A stretch of 64,000 bases of DNA, taken from Spirodela intermedia (Eukaryota > Streptophyta > Magnoliopsida > Alismatales > Araceae). The number at the start of each line of letters is the position of its first letter. Positions within the stretch are counted from its first letter, which is position 1. A program made the translations under genes and the position numbers. The stretch is from the NCBI GenBank assembly GCA_902729315.2, contig LR746269.1, positions 6,720,231-6,784,230 on the forward strand, written 5' to 3'. The notes under the pieces are model-generated. The model had not been told where the DNA came from. It was given only the letters and a program-made list of their open reading frames with translations, and did no database searches. Positions 1-13,372 of this stretch are shown here, in pieces.

Positions 1-474
1 CAGTTGTTTCTTGCTGTTTGATTGGCAATTTATTCTCTTCTAAGTTTTCTGGCAGAAGCCTATTTTGTCAACATTCACAGAGTGTATCAGTCATCATTCG
101 TCATTTTTCTCCATTTACTTGTAATAATTTAAAAATGCCATCAAAAGATCCTCTCTCTATTGGTACAATGATGAAGGAATCTTAGCAAAAATCATTGTAC
201 CCGATCGGCAAGAAAAAAGAAACAAACCTGTTGCATGTGTTTCTAAAAAAGACATCATTCTGAGCATTTGGGTGTATAATGGGGAATCAAATTCCAGTTT
301 ATTTTATCTGATGATTATGTGCAATATTCTTGTTTTTTATTTTTTTATAAATTCTCCCCCCAGTCAATGGTTTCTGGACACAATAAAGGCCCATTTTCTG
401 AACCTTTATGATTTTTCTCTATGGTAGTTTTAAAGCTTGCCCTGAAACAAAAGGGTTAATGTGTTTAGGTTCAG
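1..474. other. Presumed intron or 5' part of the PPR gene
   Basis: This AT-rich stretch lies immediately upstream of the first recognisable PPR-gene exon. No coding segment could be supported in it. It ends with an acceptor-like sequence (gttcag at about 469-474), so it is most likely an intron whose 5' exon is outside the window. Confidence 0.4.
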
Positions 475-3298
475 GGAGACTATCAAGCTCTTGATCAATT
501 TTCAAGCAAAACAATGTTACCACGGAAGAAAGCTATCGGAGAAAATATTTCATCGAGGGATAAGAGCACATTTCTTCTCAATGCGGTAGGCACTGCCATC
601 CAGATCTGTGATTTTTTTTTTCCGCTCATATTCAAACATGAAGGGCTACCGCAGCTTATGATAAGTGAGAGTGGGCAGCAAGAACTCTGTCTCCGCCCCA
701 AAAGACCGATGAAAAATACTTTTGACAATTTTTTTTGTGTAAATTGAATTGAAAGATCCAATTAAGTTCTATAATTTATGTAAAAAAGCGGACATCAGTC
801 TAGAATAATTTATTACTTCTGAGCTGTTTGCGATTTCCTTTTTGTTATACATTATGCGGTTGTTTTTCATCTGCTTCGAACACAACTTCCTAATTATTTT
901 GATGAACGAATGCCTACATTGTATTGGGAATATATTACTCGGTGCCTAAAACGCAAACACTCCGTCAAATCGGTAAATGAATCAAGCTGGTATATGGGAA
1001 AACCCCAGTAAGCCCCTCTCTCTCTCTCTCTCTCTCCTAGGCGTCAGGGTGTGGGTGTGTTTAGGTTTTGATTGAACCTGGTCTGAAGTGGCCCACTAGA
1101 CAATGTGACTTATGTTGGGTTTCAGATCCATTCTGTCCATCAGCACACGGACTTTTCTGCAAAATTAGATAGTATCTATTGAATTGTTGACTGATTGCAT
1201 GCTTTCTATTTATAAAAAAAATCAATTAACTTGCTGCTGATCAAAGGCCCATTGGGCCCTTTGTGTAAAAAAATATTCAATTGGTGGGGCACAGACAATG
1301 TTCTACCTCTATAATGCAGTACACACCATGTATATGATTGATTTTAAGATAAGTCAGAAAATATTAATTTAAATAATGGTTGACCAATCAGATAAGCATC
1401 ACTGTAGGTTTATGTTTATAGTTAGGATCCCTATCATGGTGTCTTGCTTTTAGAACAAGATTTATATCATAGGAAGCTTGATTTTTTTTCTCTAAGTTGA
1501 TTACTTGTGATGGATTAGCAATGGGAACATCAAGTTCCACCTCCTATTTATAGGTGGAATTTGAGGCCTTTGAAGGGGAGATCTTAGGTCTGACCTAGAA
1601 CCCAACAGTTCCCATGACTAATGGGCCGGAATTTCGGCATTAAACACTCCAAAAAAGTAGATAAATCCGCTGGAATAGATTAGATTAAGCCTCAAATGTT
1701 CCTAAAAAATAGAAGAAAACGGTTGGGTTAACTAGGGTCTTAAATAAACCTTAAATACTTTTTAGAAATAGCGAAAGCATTCAAAGATAAATTTAAGATT
1801 TATTGCCCTACGAAATTCAGCAAAAATGATCTGTAAACCTGTATACCCACTGTATGATTGACTGAATGACCTCATCACCTTCTATCAAATGAGTCCGGGA
1901 TTTAACATCTTCCAGTATTAGGTTAACAAGCAGATGGATTTATTGGGTTCAAAAATTTCCCAAAATGATGATATCTGTGGCTGATGACATGATTCAGAGA
2001 TTTGATTTCTGTAAGGAAGAATGTAATTGGAGATACGTAAGTTTTTCAAAAGCCCCTTGCAGAATGGAGGCACGCCGTTCTTCGTTATACTTGTCATTGA
2101 CCAGATTTTCTGCTGCTCTACTTCTTTATCCAATGATGTGATGGAGATTAGCCCTCTTGCAGCTTATAAATCTTAATGATTCGAGAGAGGCTGTTTATGG
2201 GACTCTTGATGGTTGGGTTGCCTGGGAGAGGAGCTTTCCTCTGGTCTCTTTGAAGAGAATACTCATCACACTTGAGAAGGAGGAGCAGTGGCACAGAGTT
2301 GTTCAGGTCCTATACACCATTTCTGCAAATAATCCGCCTCTTGGGCTCGAAAGATATCTCATTCAACACTTCGTACTCATCCTGTCTTCCTTCTGGTTTT
2401 TCTTTTTTCTTCTTCTTCTTCTCCATCTGTTCTTGCCAGGTCATAAAGTGGATGCTGAGTAAGGGACAAGGAAGAACAATGGGAACATACGAGCAGCTGA
2501 TTCGGGCCTTAGAGAAGGATCACAGAGCAGAAGAAGCCCACCGAATCTGGTTGAAGAAGATCGGGAGTGATATCCATTCGGTGCCATGGCGGGTCTGCGA
2601 TCTCATGGTCTCTATTTACTACCGAAATAACATGCTGGAGAGGCTCATCAAGGTATTTTCAGAAAGCTTGAAACCACCGAATTAATTCTTTTTTAATGAG
2701 CCCATGGCTAAATATGAACCCCTGACTATGGTTGAAATCAAATATATTTATGCGATATAGTTCTTGTGAAATCATGTGAAACATAATTACCTGGGTTTTC
2801 CTTAACATTACTAAATATGAACCATTTCATGTGTATATTTCCTGTCGTTATTAGTAAAACAACATGCTGGAATGGGCTGGCAGGGTACCACTTAATTAAT
2901 TATCTTTTAATCCACCCCTGACTATGGTTGAAAACAAATATATTTATTTATGCGATATACTTCGTGTGAAATATTCAATGGCTGTCATCGAAATCACGTG
3001 AAACATAATTACCACTGAAATGGTTTTTTTTTTAAGGGAGTAAGTAGCGAAATCTCTATTTTCATGGTACATTTCATGTGAAATATTTCAGCTGTTCAAG
3101 GCCCTCGAATCGTTTGATCGCAAGTCGCCCAGCAAATCCATCGTGCAGAAGGTGGCAGACGCGTACGAGATGATGGGATCGTCAGAGGAGAAGAACAGGG
3201 TTCTTGAAAAATATAGCAGCTTGTTCTCTGAAGCAGCTGCAGCAGGGCATCCGAGGAAGCCTCGGCGGGCTGTAAAGAAACCGGTAATGTTTGTTTGA
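475..3298 (+). CDS. Pentatricopeptide repeat (PPR)-type protein, At4g18975-like, 5' partial
   Basis: Four coding exons are visible: 475-585, 2163-2306, 2440-2652 and 3092-3298. All three introns (586-2162, 2307-2439, 2653-3091) are GT-AG and phase 0, and the frame is open throughout. The protein reads through LPRKKAIGENIS, DSREAVYGTLDGWVAWE, LEKEEQWHRVVQVIKWML, GTYEQLIRALEKDHRAEEAH and a tail of basic residues ending KKPVMFV. Blocks such as VVQVIKWMLSKGQG followed by GTYEQLIRALEKDHR are helical PPR-like repeats. The whole closely resembles the small plant PPR protein annotated as At4g18975 in Arabidopsis. Members of this family are usually targeted to organelles and bind RNA, but the N-terminal targeting region is outside the window. 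The stop at 3296-3298 is provisional: the preceding ccg|gtaatg could be a donor to a further exon after 3390. No individual RNA target can be inferred. Confidence 0.8.
2716..3012 (+). repeat. Imperfect direct repeat inside the last PPR-gene intron
   Basis: Copy 1 (about 2716-2791) and copy 2 (about 2914-3012) both begin cccctgactatggttgaaa and end gtgaaacataattacc. Copy 2 carries about 20 extra bases. The repeat is intronic and has no coding content. Confidence 0.7.
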
Positions 3299-4854
3299 CC
3301 CTTTCGGTGTTCGTCTGAGGGTTTGGTTGACTTTTATTCCCCCTGACCGTTGACTTTGGTTTGGATCGAAACTCGTCATCTTCTCTGTCCCAGAGGTCAG
3401 AAAGCTTGTAAGGCCAAGGCCTCCTGGAAATCTGGATCAGACTTTTTCAGTAAAGACGACAGGGTTAGAGGTAGGTTGGGTGGCAATCGTTCCCCATTTG
3501 TTACGGAGTCCTCAACGTCTTTTGTCTATCTCTGGGTTCGTCACTTGATTTTTGTTACCATTTTTATCAGCATAATGCGAAAGTCAATTGGTCTATAGTC
3601 AACAAAAGGAGGTAGTGGTTTTATTCCACTTTCTAGGCATGCTCCGTATGAAGGCGGGCCCGAAATATCCCATTTAGGCCCAATGAGGTTCAATGATGGA
3701 CCGATAAACGTGTCATCATCTGGGCCGTCCACGCTCCGGTCGTACTGGGTCCGCACCCAGTGGCCGAAGGGTCACGTTTCGGGCTTAGCTAGAGACCTGG
3801 TCCTCTGGGCCCCCACCTTGAGATCTTCCCATGTTCGTGATGACGGCGACGTCACGGCCATCGACGTGCGACGGCTCACCCGACGGTCCACACTGTCCCC
3901 CCCACCTCCCCCCCCTCCCCCTCTCCGCCGTCGCAGTCACCCACCGACACCGTCTCCTCAACCTCCGTGTGAGAGGGAGAGAGAGAGAGAGAAGAGAGGG
4001 AAAGATTAGAGATGCGGATCTACTTGGTCAATTTTCTAAGAACCGATTTCTCTGCTCTGTTTCAGGGGTGGAATTATATTTTCTCCTTAATTTTTTAATT
4101 TACCGAAATGATGAGGACTTTTTTTAATTAAAAATATTTTCTCTAGATTCCGAATATCAATTAGTAGAACTGAATCTTGCATATAGTCACATGCCGTTTT
4201 GATACCGTAATTATTCTAATATGGATTCAAAATAAGAAAAGAGCATACACAAGTCAACGGCGTATCCTGGACATAAAAAAATAGTATAATAAGAAAACGA
4301 AAAAAAAACTTGTACAAACTCTGGGGGGAAAAATCAAAATTTCTTTTTCAATGGTCTTCCCATTTATTTTTAGAAAAAATATTATGAATATTAGGAGGAG
4401 TTACAAGGCAGCGATATCTCACCCACAGAGTCAACGGCTTTTTCGGCACGATCCAGGGCAAAGAAAAATTAGTAAAAATAGTATCAAGTATATGCCCCTA
4501 AATATTAAATTCTCGGTCCACGGCGGCGAGGGAGCTTTTGCAGAATAAATTTCACCCGATAAATAATAAAAATATTAGATTTGTCGGCGTCCGACGTCAG
4601 CTTCCTCCAACCCCCCATACTATTCCCTCTCTCTCTCTCTACCCTAATTGTCTATCACCTCAGAGAGGGGGATGAATCAGTGAAGAGGAGAGGACGACAG
4701 GCGAAGGCGAAGGGAGGGCTTGATTAGACGCGTGTCGCTGGTGGGGAGGGGGAGGGGGTAGCTGATTTGATCTTGGCGGGGGAGAGTGGGTACGGGAGGA
4801 GTGGGAAGAGCAGGGATGGGTGAGGGAGATCTGTAGACGGGGAAGAGGGGGGAG
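3299..4854. other. Intergenic region between the PPR gene and GAUT7
   Basis: No supportable gene is present. There is a C-rich run at about 3898-3924 followed by a GA run at about 3969-3993, an AT-rich stretch at 4080-4580, and a CT run at 4627-4641. A G- and GA-rich leader directly precedes the GAUT7 start codon. The CT/GA tracts near 4.6-4.85 kb sit where a plant core promoter and 5' UTR would lie, but no clear TATA box was identified. Confidence 0.6.
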
Positions 4855-7800
4855 ATGAAGGGTGGGATGGTGACTCCTGCGGTGAAGAGGAGATGGAAGG
4901 GATTCGCACTTGCTGTGCTCACCCTCGTCGTCCTCTCGCTCCTTTTGCCGCTCGTGTTCCTGTTCGGGGTCCAGAGCCGCTCCTCCTATGGTATGCACCT
5001 AGAGCAGGGAATGCTCCCTGGTCATCGGAATTCGGAAATGCTCTCCGGAACAGATGTTCTTGCGCTTCCGATCCCGAGATCTCTGACTGTTCCGGGGGTT
5101 GCACGAGTTAGATCGGGTCCCTGCATTGAGTTTGCCTTGCTCGAATGTTCAATTTGCCGTTGCCTGGTGGTTTTGAGTTTCTTGCTGGCTCAGATCTGAA
5201 GAGTCTTGCGCTTCTCCGGGTGGTCCTGTTTTCCCTCAAAAGGTTTCGCGCTGGTGTCAGTTCTTTCTGTTGTTTGCAGGGTCTATGCCGCCACATTTTG
5301 CGTTTCTCGTTTTCAGTAGTTTATGTAGAATGATTCCGGATTTTTTTTCTCCAATTCTCTGATTACGTATTACCCATCCTTGCAGGATACTTAAGTGACG
5401 ACCAGTCACCTCCGGTGAGTAGCTCTCTTTGCTTTTATGAACTGAGATTTGCTATTGAATTTGCATTTTCTGTTATTCATTACTGTTTCTATTTTTGACC
5501 TTGAGCTAGGGTTCTAATGTGCGGAGCGTTGATGGAGTGGATCTTCTTGATCATGAGAAGCCAAAGGAGGTCTCTTCTTTTGTTTTATTCTGTCATTTTC
5601 CTCCTTTATCGAATTCTCTGATGATTCATCACAAGTTTTTTTTATTCTGTTAGACATCTGGATACATCTTCTTGATCGTAGGGAGGATATTTATTTTGAT
5701 GGTTTTTATTGTATGTGGATCTTGTATAGGGTGCTGGAACCAGAATTGTGGACAGACTAGCCAGCAGTTTTAGGCCATTCTTCCCTGAGGTTCACTATCT
5801 AGTTTTTATCTACTCTGCGTTTACTTCTTGGATTTCATCTTTGTATAAATAGTGGTAAATCGCATAGGAATTTACTTGTAAAAACATCATATTTATCCTT
5901 TGAATTCTTGTGAAAACAAACATTTTCAAAAAGCGTAACGCCTTCAAGAGTGTTATATTCTGTATTGTTTTGGTCTCCATCAAATTATTAAATAACAGAT
6001 CGAATCTTCGAACCTTTTAGGATGCAGTTGGCATGTTTTTCTCCAAGGATTAAGAATGAAGATACAAAAAAATGGAAGAGCATATAAATAATTATGTTTC
6101 AGAGCTTGTGCTTCACATGTTGTTATCTATAATGATGGTAATGCCAAGACAAATACAATGAAAAAAAATGATCAATGCTTCATAACGTTTCATATTTTCT
6201 GACTTCATGATGTCCAACTCCCACCTGTTATTTTTTAGACATTGCTACCCCTGTGGCCAAAGGCATTGAGGGTGGCTACCTTTTTGTCATATGTTTTAGA
6301 TAGAGCTAGTTGATAGGTACAGAATCTGGCACCATTTTTTTCTTCATCCACCCAACTCCTACTAAAAGATGGGGATATTAATAGGGAACAAAAATAAATG
6401 TCATGTTTTCTATGTGCTTATGTAATGCACATACGATCCCTTTCGACTATACCAGTCAGAAGGGATGACATTATTCTATATGAAAATGACCTCTCTTATG
6501 TCTTAGCTTTGTTAATGAAATGACTGGATTTTCCCTTACAGACGTATGCTAGGACGTTTAGCCTTTAGCCGCTCCTTTGTAATTTGGATGATGCTATTAG
6601 TATGAGATTTTAAGAACCTTTTCAATTCTCGCTTGAATATTCACTCATCTATATTATTTAATTCGGTTGTATTCAAATCAATAATTTTTTCTTTCTTTCT
6701 TTCAATGTCTGTTGTTTAATTTTTGGATTTTCCTTAAGGAATATATTAAATTATGTGTCATATTGTTTCTTTCTTTTCTAGGAGCCAGGAAACATCCAAA
6801 ATAGCACTAATGTAAACTCAACTTCTTTATTAGACGAAACTCCCATCCACTCTGAAGGTATGTAAGTTTAATACGTTACTTTAAGCTTGGGTTCTAAGAT
6901 TCTTACTTATTCCTTTCCTCTGTTTTTTTCTTTGTTGTTGGAGTCCTTTTGGCTCTTGACTGGTATTCAATTTGCTTTTTGGGTGCAGGCAACCACCCTC
7001 CAGCAGTTGAGAATGAGACACATCCTTCTCCTAGCACTGATGTAATGATTCGATTATGAACTCATGGATTACTAAAACGTTCAATCATCCTATGCTGAAA
7101 CTTAATGAAGTGCATCATTTTTATTTTAAAATGCATTGAATGATTCAACTGATCTAGAACGATTCATTTCATCTTCCTGAATTTCTTTTGGCGAAGGTGA
7201 ATTTCAGTTTACTTTTCAAACCTTTATCTCTCTCAAATATGACCAGAAACTGTTCTATTTTGTATGCCCATCTTACATGAGATCATTGATTTTCTGCGTT
7301 TCGTTATAGTTTCTGCAGATGACTCTTGAATCAAAGTTTATATTGGTTTAATTTCAGGTAGCCAAACCCAGTCCTGGAACAAGTACGATCAAAAGTGATG
7401 ACGAAACTACGATATTATGCCAACTTCAATTTGGAAGCTACTGTCTTTGGTCCTTGAGAAATAAAGAAAGAATGAAGGATCTTATAGTTAAAAAAATCAG
7501 AGATCAGCTTTTTGTGGTCAGAGCATATTACCCACTTATTGATAAGATTAAGGGTCAGGGGGTTTTCTCCCAGAAGGTGAAACAGAATATTCAAGACCAC
7601 GAGCACTTGCTTGGTGGAGCTATGTTTGATGCCGAGCTTCCTTCTAAGTAAGTTACGAGATATTTATCCTTTTTTCTCTTTTTGTTGTTCTTCCTAGATA
7701 CCTATCTAATCGAGTGTATTCTGGTTTGTCTGATTAGTTTTCCTCCCCTTTCTTCCTTCCCTCTATATTGTGCTGTTCATTGTTCCTATTTGAATTTATA

Positions 7801-10485
7801 AAATTTTGGTATACAACATTACAGTGGACAGTTGATAGTTTCTCGCTCTATACTATAAATGGAGTACTGGCTTCTTTTTTTCCCCCCAAGGTTCTGTCTC
7901 ATTGGTAAAACATTTGGACTGTTTCTTACAGTTCAATTGTCTTCTGTGAATGCAATATTGTCTCTGCTCTTACCCATTGGGGATAGACTTATCAAAAACA
8001 TCATGTATCTCTGTTTTTGTTTTGACGAAATTCACGTCATAATGTCAATGAACGTTTTGACATCAAGACGTCAAATAGTAGATGAAAGTGCCTGGAAAAT
8101 GTTCTCAAAAACATGAAAACCCCTACTATTTACACTTTTGTTGTGAGACTTGCCATACTTTGAGGCGTCTTTCGGCAAATACAATGTTAGTCTGACTGAC
8201 GAATCTAAATTCGATGCCCTCATGCCGAGACTCACTTGAGAGGAAGTTAATATGCTTGCCTTCACTTTTGATGCACGATAGTGTAATGATATGAAAACCT
8301 CTGATATCTGATTCTCAGTAACATGGTCAGGGAATCTGGTGTTTGATGTGGAGATTGGCAACAGAATGGACAGATATGATATGTCGTTGTTTTTCCTATG
8401 CAATATTTCACTTTAAGTTTTCGCTTTCCCTTGTAGTCATGAGACAATAACTACTTGGACTAGTTACGTGGGTCATTTTTGTTACTTCTGAGATTCTCCA
8501 TACATTCCAGATTCTTAGTTTTAAATCTTGACGGGTGGAGCGATTTGGAATTTGGATGCATGTTCTTTACGAGTCGTATTGATATTCTTCTGGTCGTGCT
8601 TCTAGTTTTGAGGAGAGAATGCAGACGATGGAAGATGTGATATCCAGAAGCAAATCATTACAACCGGACTACAATTATGTTGAGAAGAAAATGAGGCTAA
8701 TTCTTGACTGGGCAGAGGAGGAGGCGAAATTTTATGCGAAGCAGGGTGCATTTCTTTATCAACTCAGCGTTCAGACCGTGCCCAAGAGTCTCCACTGTCT
8801 GTCAATGAGATTGACTGCGGAATCTTTCAAGATTTTACCTGTTGATGCAGAGGATGCGCATGCTGAAAGGCTTAGTGACCCAGATCTTCAGCATTATGTT
8901 ATTTTTTCAAAAAACGTACTGGCATCTTCTGTCGCTATTAACTCAACAGTCACAAGTGCAAAGGTAACTAATCATGTCATCATCAACGTACATACTTTCC
9001 TATGCTCATCACTTTATTATTAGGTGTCCGCGCTCATCTTCTCTCAATTGGTTTCTTGCGGATGTCCCACGACATTGTTTTCATAAACTCATCTACTAAA
9101 CATCCAGCACCCCTTATTGTCGCAATTTCCTTTTTTTTTTATTGGGTCATCGAAAAATTAACAAATATTCCTTCCAATCGTGCAGGAAACTAAGAACTTG
9201 GTTTTTCACCTGCTCACCGATTCTCAGAATTACTTCTCTATGAAATTCTGGTTTTCAAAGTACACTTACAAGAACGCTGTGATTGACGTTCAGAACATTG
9301 AAGAGTTTGGCTTGCAATACCCTCATGGGTTCGGCATGGAACCTCACCTGTCAATGTTCGAGGAGTTCCGAATTTTCATTAGAAATAACGGTCAACCACG
9401 AATTGAGCACATCCCGGTTTTCGGTCACGTGCATTTTCTTCTTCCGGATTTATTCAAGAAGCTTAGAAAGCTGGTGGTCTTGGATGACGACATTGTCGTC
9501 CAGAAGGACTTGTCACATCTATGGAACCTTGAACTAAAAGGTAAAGTGATTGGTGCGGTGGAGTACTGTGGAATGCGACTGAGTCATCTGAAAGGCATGC
9601 ATGGCGAAACGAACTACAACAAGGACACCTGTGTTTGGATGTCTGGATTGAACGTAATAGATCTGGACAAGTGGAGAGAGCTCAACCTAACTGGCACCTA
9701 CACGCAGCTGCTTCATGAGGTAAGTGGCTTGGTTGTTTCATTCACTGCACGTCATTGCTAGTTTCACTGCCTTCACAATGAATGAATAATTTAATTCTTA
9801 ATGCAAAATATGGGTCACAGATTAGTTCATCAAACTCCTGATTGGAAACGTTTTCACTCTGGAAAATCACCCTCCCGCGGATGAGACCTTTCCAGATTTA
9901 GGTTCTTCCAACTTGTCATCAACGAAATGCAGACCGAGGCAGAAGCTGGTCAAGCCTCACCTCATTTTACATGCAACCTATCTTTTATTCCAATCAAGGA
10001 GAGATTATGCCCTAAAAAGATGGAGAGAGATGCCCTAGACACGTGTGACTGAAAATCATAGGTGTGCAGAAGAACTAGAGGAACCCTAATTCTAGAGGAA
10101 CGCGTTATGATTTCATCCGAATTATTCTTGCTTAGCATCGGGTCTGAGTATCCATCTGAATGTTCCTCCTGACATCTTCGCTGGGTCTTTCCAGAATCTG
10201 AATCTGCGAGAGAAAACTGCCACCTCTTGGAGGGACGCCGTGCTGCCCACAGCCATGCTCACCTTCCAGGGTCTGGTTCACCCCTTGAACAGCTCGTGGG
10301 TTCTGTCAGGGCTTGGAGCTAGCTATGAAGTTAACACAGAGGGCGTTCAGAGCGCAGCAGTCCTGCATTACAATGGGAACATGAAGCCCTGGCTGGAGCT
10401 CGGAGTCCAGAATTATAAGACCTACTGGAAGAGATTCCTTATAAGGGGGGATCCATTCATGGCTGATTGCAATGTAAACCTGTGA
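4855..10485 (+). CDS. GAUT7: Galacturonosyltransferase 7 (GAUT7)-like, GT8 family
   Basis: Ten exons give a 628-residue protein: 4855-4990, 5386-5414, 5510-5569, 5730-5789, 6782-6857, 6989-7041, 7358-7647, 8606-8963, 9186-9719 and 10195-10485. All junctions are GT-AG and in frame, and the length is close to the roughly 620 residues of Arabidopsis GAUT7. The N-terminus is type II: a basic KRRWK stretch precedes a hydrophobic segment at about residues 17-38, as expected for a Golgi anchor. A variable stem follows, then a GT8 domain carrying LDDDIVVQKDL (DDD at 454-456) and HYNGNMKPW (from about 590). The WMSGLNVIDLDKW segment and overall order match the GAUT7 clade rather than GAUT1 or GAUT4. 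In Arabidopsis, GAUT7 anchors GAUT1 in the Golgi complex that polymerises homogalacturonan, with little activity of its own; the same role is inferred here. Exons 2-6 are very short (29-76 bp) and encode the stem. Confidence 0.93.
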
Positions 10486-11179
10486 TAACCCATGCATTCT
10501 GGGGCCCTGGAACTAGAGATCAAGAGCTCATGATGATGGTGCCCTTGAAGAAGAAGATAATACTACTTGCTCCCGGCCGCTCTAAGAGGATGCTTCCCCT
10601 GAATGTAATGGACCCTGATTAGAGACCGAGATTGAAGATCAAGAGTGACTCTGTGGAGACCCAAATTGGTGATCCATTGTCAGCATGGGAGATCTTGTGG
10701 AGGCTTCATTCTGCATGCATATATGGGATTCTGGTGAAAGGGAGATCTTCGTCCAAAAAGGAGAGCTTTTTACATGGAGAGGTGAATTTCTATGGTTGCA
10801 TTTTATTTTTGTAATGTAATCTTTTCTGATTTTTGGCTCCTCGAATTTGAGTAGCAGCCAGTCGTACACGGTAAGTCCTATTTTTTTATTTTTAGGTGGG
10901 GGAAGTGGGTTGTTCTGGCATTGTTGATTCTTTAGGTGCCCTAATATTTTTTAAAGCAGTTTGTTGGGTCCTGAGGCGTTGGGGGCTTCTTCTGTCGATC
11001 TCATCATCTTCTTGGGTTTCTGAGGGTCCCTCCTACAACATCTGTTGTGGTTATTAGGGCACTTGGACTTTCCCCATTTAAGCTTCAATATCCGTTATGG
11101 CAGTATTATATTGATCTTCATTTGGAGAAAAGTTTGGCTGATTCTGTGATGGCCCACCTTTCTCTTTCTTTCTATATAG

Positions 11180-11243
<64 letters not shown>
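11180..11243. repeat. (GA)n microsatellite, about 31 units
   Basis: This is an uninterrupted GA dinucleotide run of about 62 bp, one of the longest perfect simple repeats in the window. It lies about 0.7 kb downstream of the GAUT7 stop. Confidence 0.95.
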
Positions 11244-11247
<4 letters not shown>

Positions 11248-12390
11248 CTAAATCCAAGTCTTATAGGATTAATTTGTCAGACGTTTCAGCATATTTTCTG
11301 TATGATCAAGTTTGAGTGATGTAAGAACTTGGGTTCTCGAGAAAAGCTAGTTCTCCTATGAGGAGATGATGTTGTAACCTCAGCTTTTGACTTAGAGCCC
11401 TGGAAGCATACTTCTTAAGTACTATTCTCCTACTTGATTTTTTTTTTAATAATATACGGACTAATTTGGAAAAGAAATGTGTACTTAAGTTCTAAGGTTT
11501 TTTAGAGGATAAACCATCCATCTATTTAACTGGCACATTTTCTTAATGCATTTGCTTTAGATAACCCTAATTTTACACCCATCTTTGTCTCTATTTTTCC
11601 TTATTCTGATGATGGAAGTTAGTCTATGTATGTCTAGTATTGAATGCAAGTATTGAATGTATGTCTAGACTGTACCAGACATAAATGTTAGCATATAGAA
11701 ACCATATTACATAAGATTTCTCTAAATTTTAGTTACATTGCAAAATTGTTTCTGTTGTGATTTTATTATAATTACTTGAGCATTTTTATACCTTAAAATC
11801 ATTCATAAAACAAACTAAAATTAGTGCTAGATTTAGATCAACACTAGATTATATTAATGGATCAATCTAAATATCAAATGAATGATCACATTATGGTAAT
11901 AAACACATAGAATCCATACGATGTTTGCAATTAGTTGTTTAGTGAAATATTATATAATTTATAGTGTCCTATAATTACCAGAGCCGAGACTATAATTTAT
12001 AGTGGTTCAGCATACCTAACCTCCTCCACTGTTTAAGAACAATGTCTCCATATTCCATCGACAATTGTTAGTACAACTAAACACAAAAACTTACCAAGTG
12101 AATTGACGTTATGGGTCAATTCACTTCTTTGCAAGGAAGTCAATTCACTTCTTCTTGAAAGTGATAAGCCATAAAAATTTGGAAAGTCTTTTCCACATTC
12201 TATGAAAGAATCTTCAAAATATATATTTAAGGGTCAAATGTTTTCATTGCAAATTTGTCATTTTATCTTTATATCCACTTTGATCACAATGTGTTGATGT
12301 TTGCTTTGGTTGAATGGGTAGGGTAGGCTCCCTTCTACTGATACCTTTGTCACCTCCAAGCTCCTACTAAGCAAGGCATGTCCCTTCATG

Positions 12391-12666
12391 GGTCATTGAT
12401 CGTGTTGAAACTTTTCCAAATAAGTTGACTTTACTCAATTAGAGTAACTTCGTCAATATAAAGTGTTGCATTTTTTCTTACCTACCATGTGAGTCAACTC
12501 CCATCCTTTCCCTAGGTGATTGATAACTTTGCCATTCTTTCTTACCAACTCGGTCATTGACAGAGTTGAGACTTTTCCAAATGGGGTTGAGTTGACTCAC
12601 TTAGAGGCAACTTTTTTTGGGTAAAAAACGCTCCATTTTTTCTTACCAAGTGAGTCAACTCACATC
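12391..12666 (+). repeat. Two degenerate tandem copies of a roughly 115-bp unit
   Basis: Copy 1 (about 12391-12509) and copy 2 (about 12551-12666) share gtcattga, then gttga-acttttccaaat, then cattttttcttacc, then gtgagtcaactc and catcc in the same order. About 40 bases separate them. No coding content is seen. Confidence 0.65.
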
Positions 12667-13277
12667 CCGTAAGAGAGTAGAAGTACAAAACTTGCAAGCA
12701 ATAAAACCCAAACTAGTAAGAGACTTTGTCAATATAACCTCATCAATGAAAAATTACCATGAGATTCTTTCGGGAGTTAGCATTATTTGTTAAATTATGA
12801 GGGTATTGTCATCTTTCTTGAATATGAATGTAATTTTTTTAATTAAATGGACCAATAAATAGCTTGTAGTAATTTACAAGGACATAGAGCACACAAGTAG
12901 AAAGTCCAGGGACTCATCCGTAAGTTCAAAGATTTATAGGGATCTATACCTAATAAACTCCTTTTTTCATTTATTTTTTTCTTTGTCCTCTTCGATTGGA
13001 ACTTTAGAGTAAGATTGTCAAAGACAAAATTACCAACAGAGTTCGGACCATAAAATGTGCGCATATATAAATAAAATACTTAAAACTCTATATAACATAA
13101 TAATAATTTAAGCGAGGGTTTTTCTCTGGAAAATGATATCAAATGGACGTATGTGCATAAATTTATTCTTAATGGGCTATGTTTTTATAATATTAAATTT
13201 AGTGTGAGCTTATATGGAAAACTGTCGACCAGCGCCTGCTGAGCTCTTCTCATAAATACCCTCCGACCCTCTTCGCC

Positions 13278-13285
13278 TAGGGTTT
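13278..13285 (-). promoter_or_regulatory. Telo-box-like element upstream of ABCF4
   Basis: The sequence tagggttt (AAACCCTA on the minus strand) lies about 90 bp before the ABCF4 start codon. Telo-boxes are common near transcription starts of plant translation-related genes, which fits the ABCF4/GCN4 family. Function here is inferred. Confidence 0.45.
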
Positions 13286-13372
13286 TTTGGTCCGTCTTCA
13301 TCTCTTACTCTGCTCCTCGATAAATCCGTGAAAGGAAATCAATCCCAATCTCGATCTCGATCGGCCGGCGGC

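Larger units (their letters stand above)
10486..13372. other. Intergenic region between GAUT7 and ABCF4
   Basis: The first few hundred bases are GAUT7 3' UTR and flank. There is a long GA microsatellite at 11180-11243, a tandem duplication at 12391-12666, and AT-rich DNA elsewhere. The last 170 bases hold the ABCF4 promoter and leader, including tataaat-type motifs and a tagggttt element. No further gene is supported. Confidence 0.6.
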
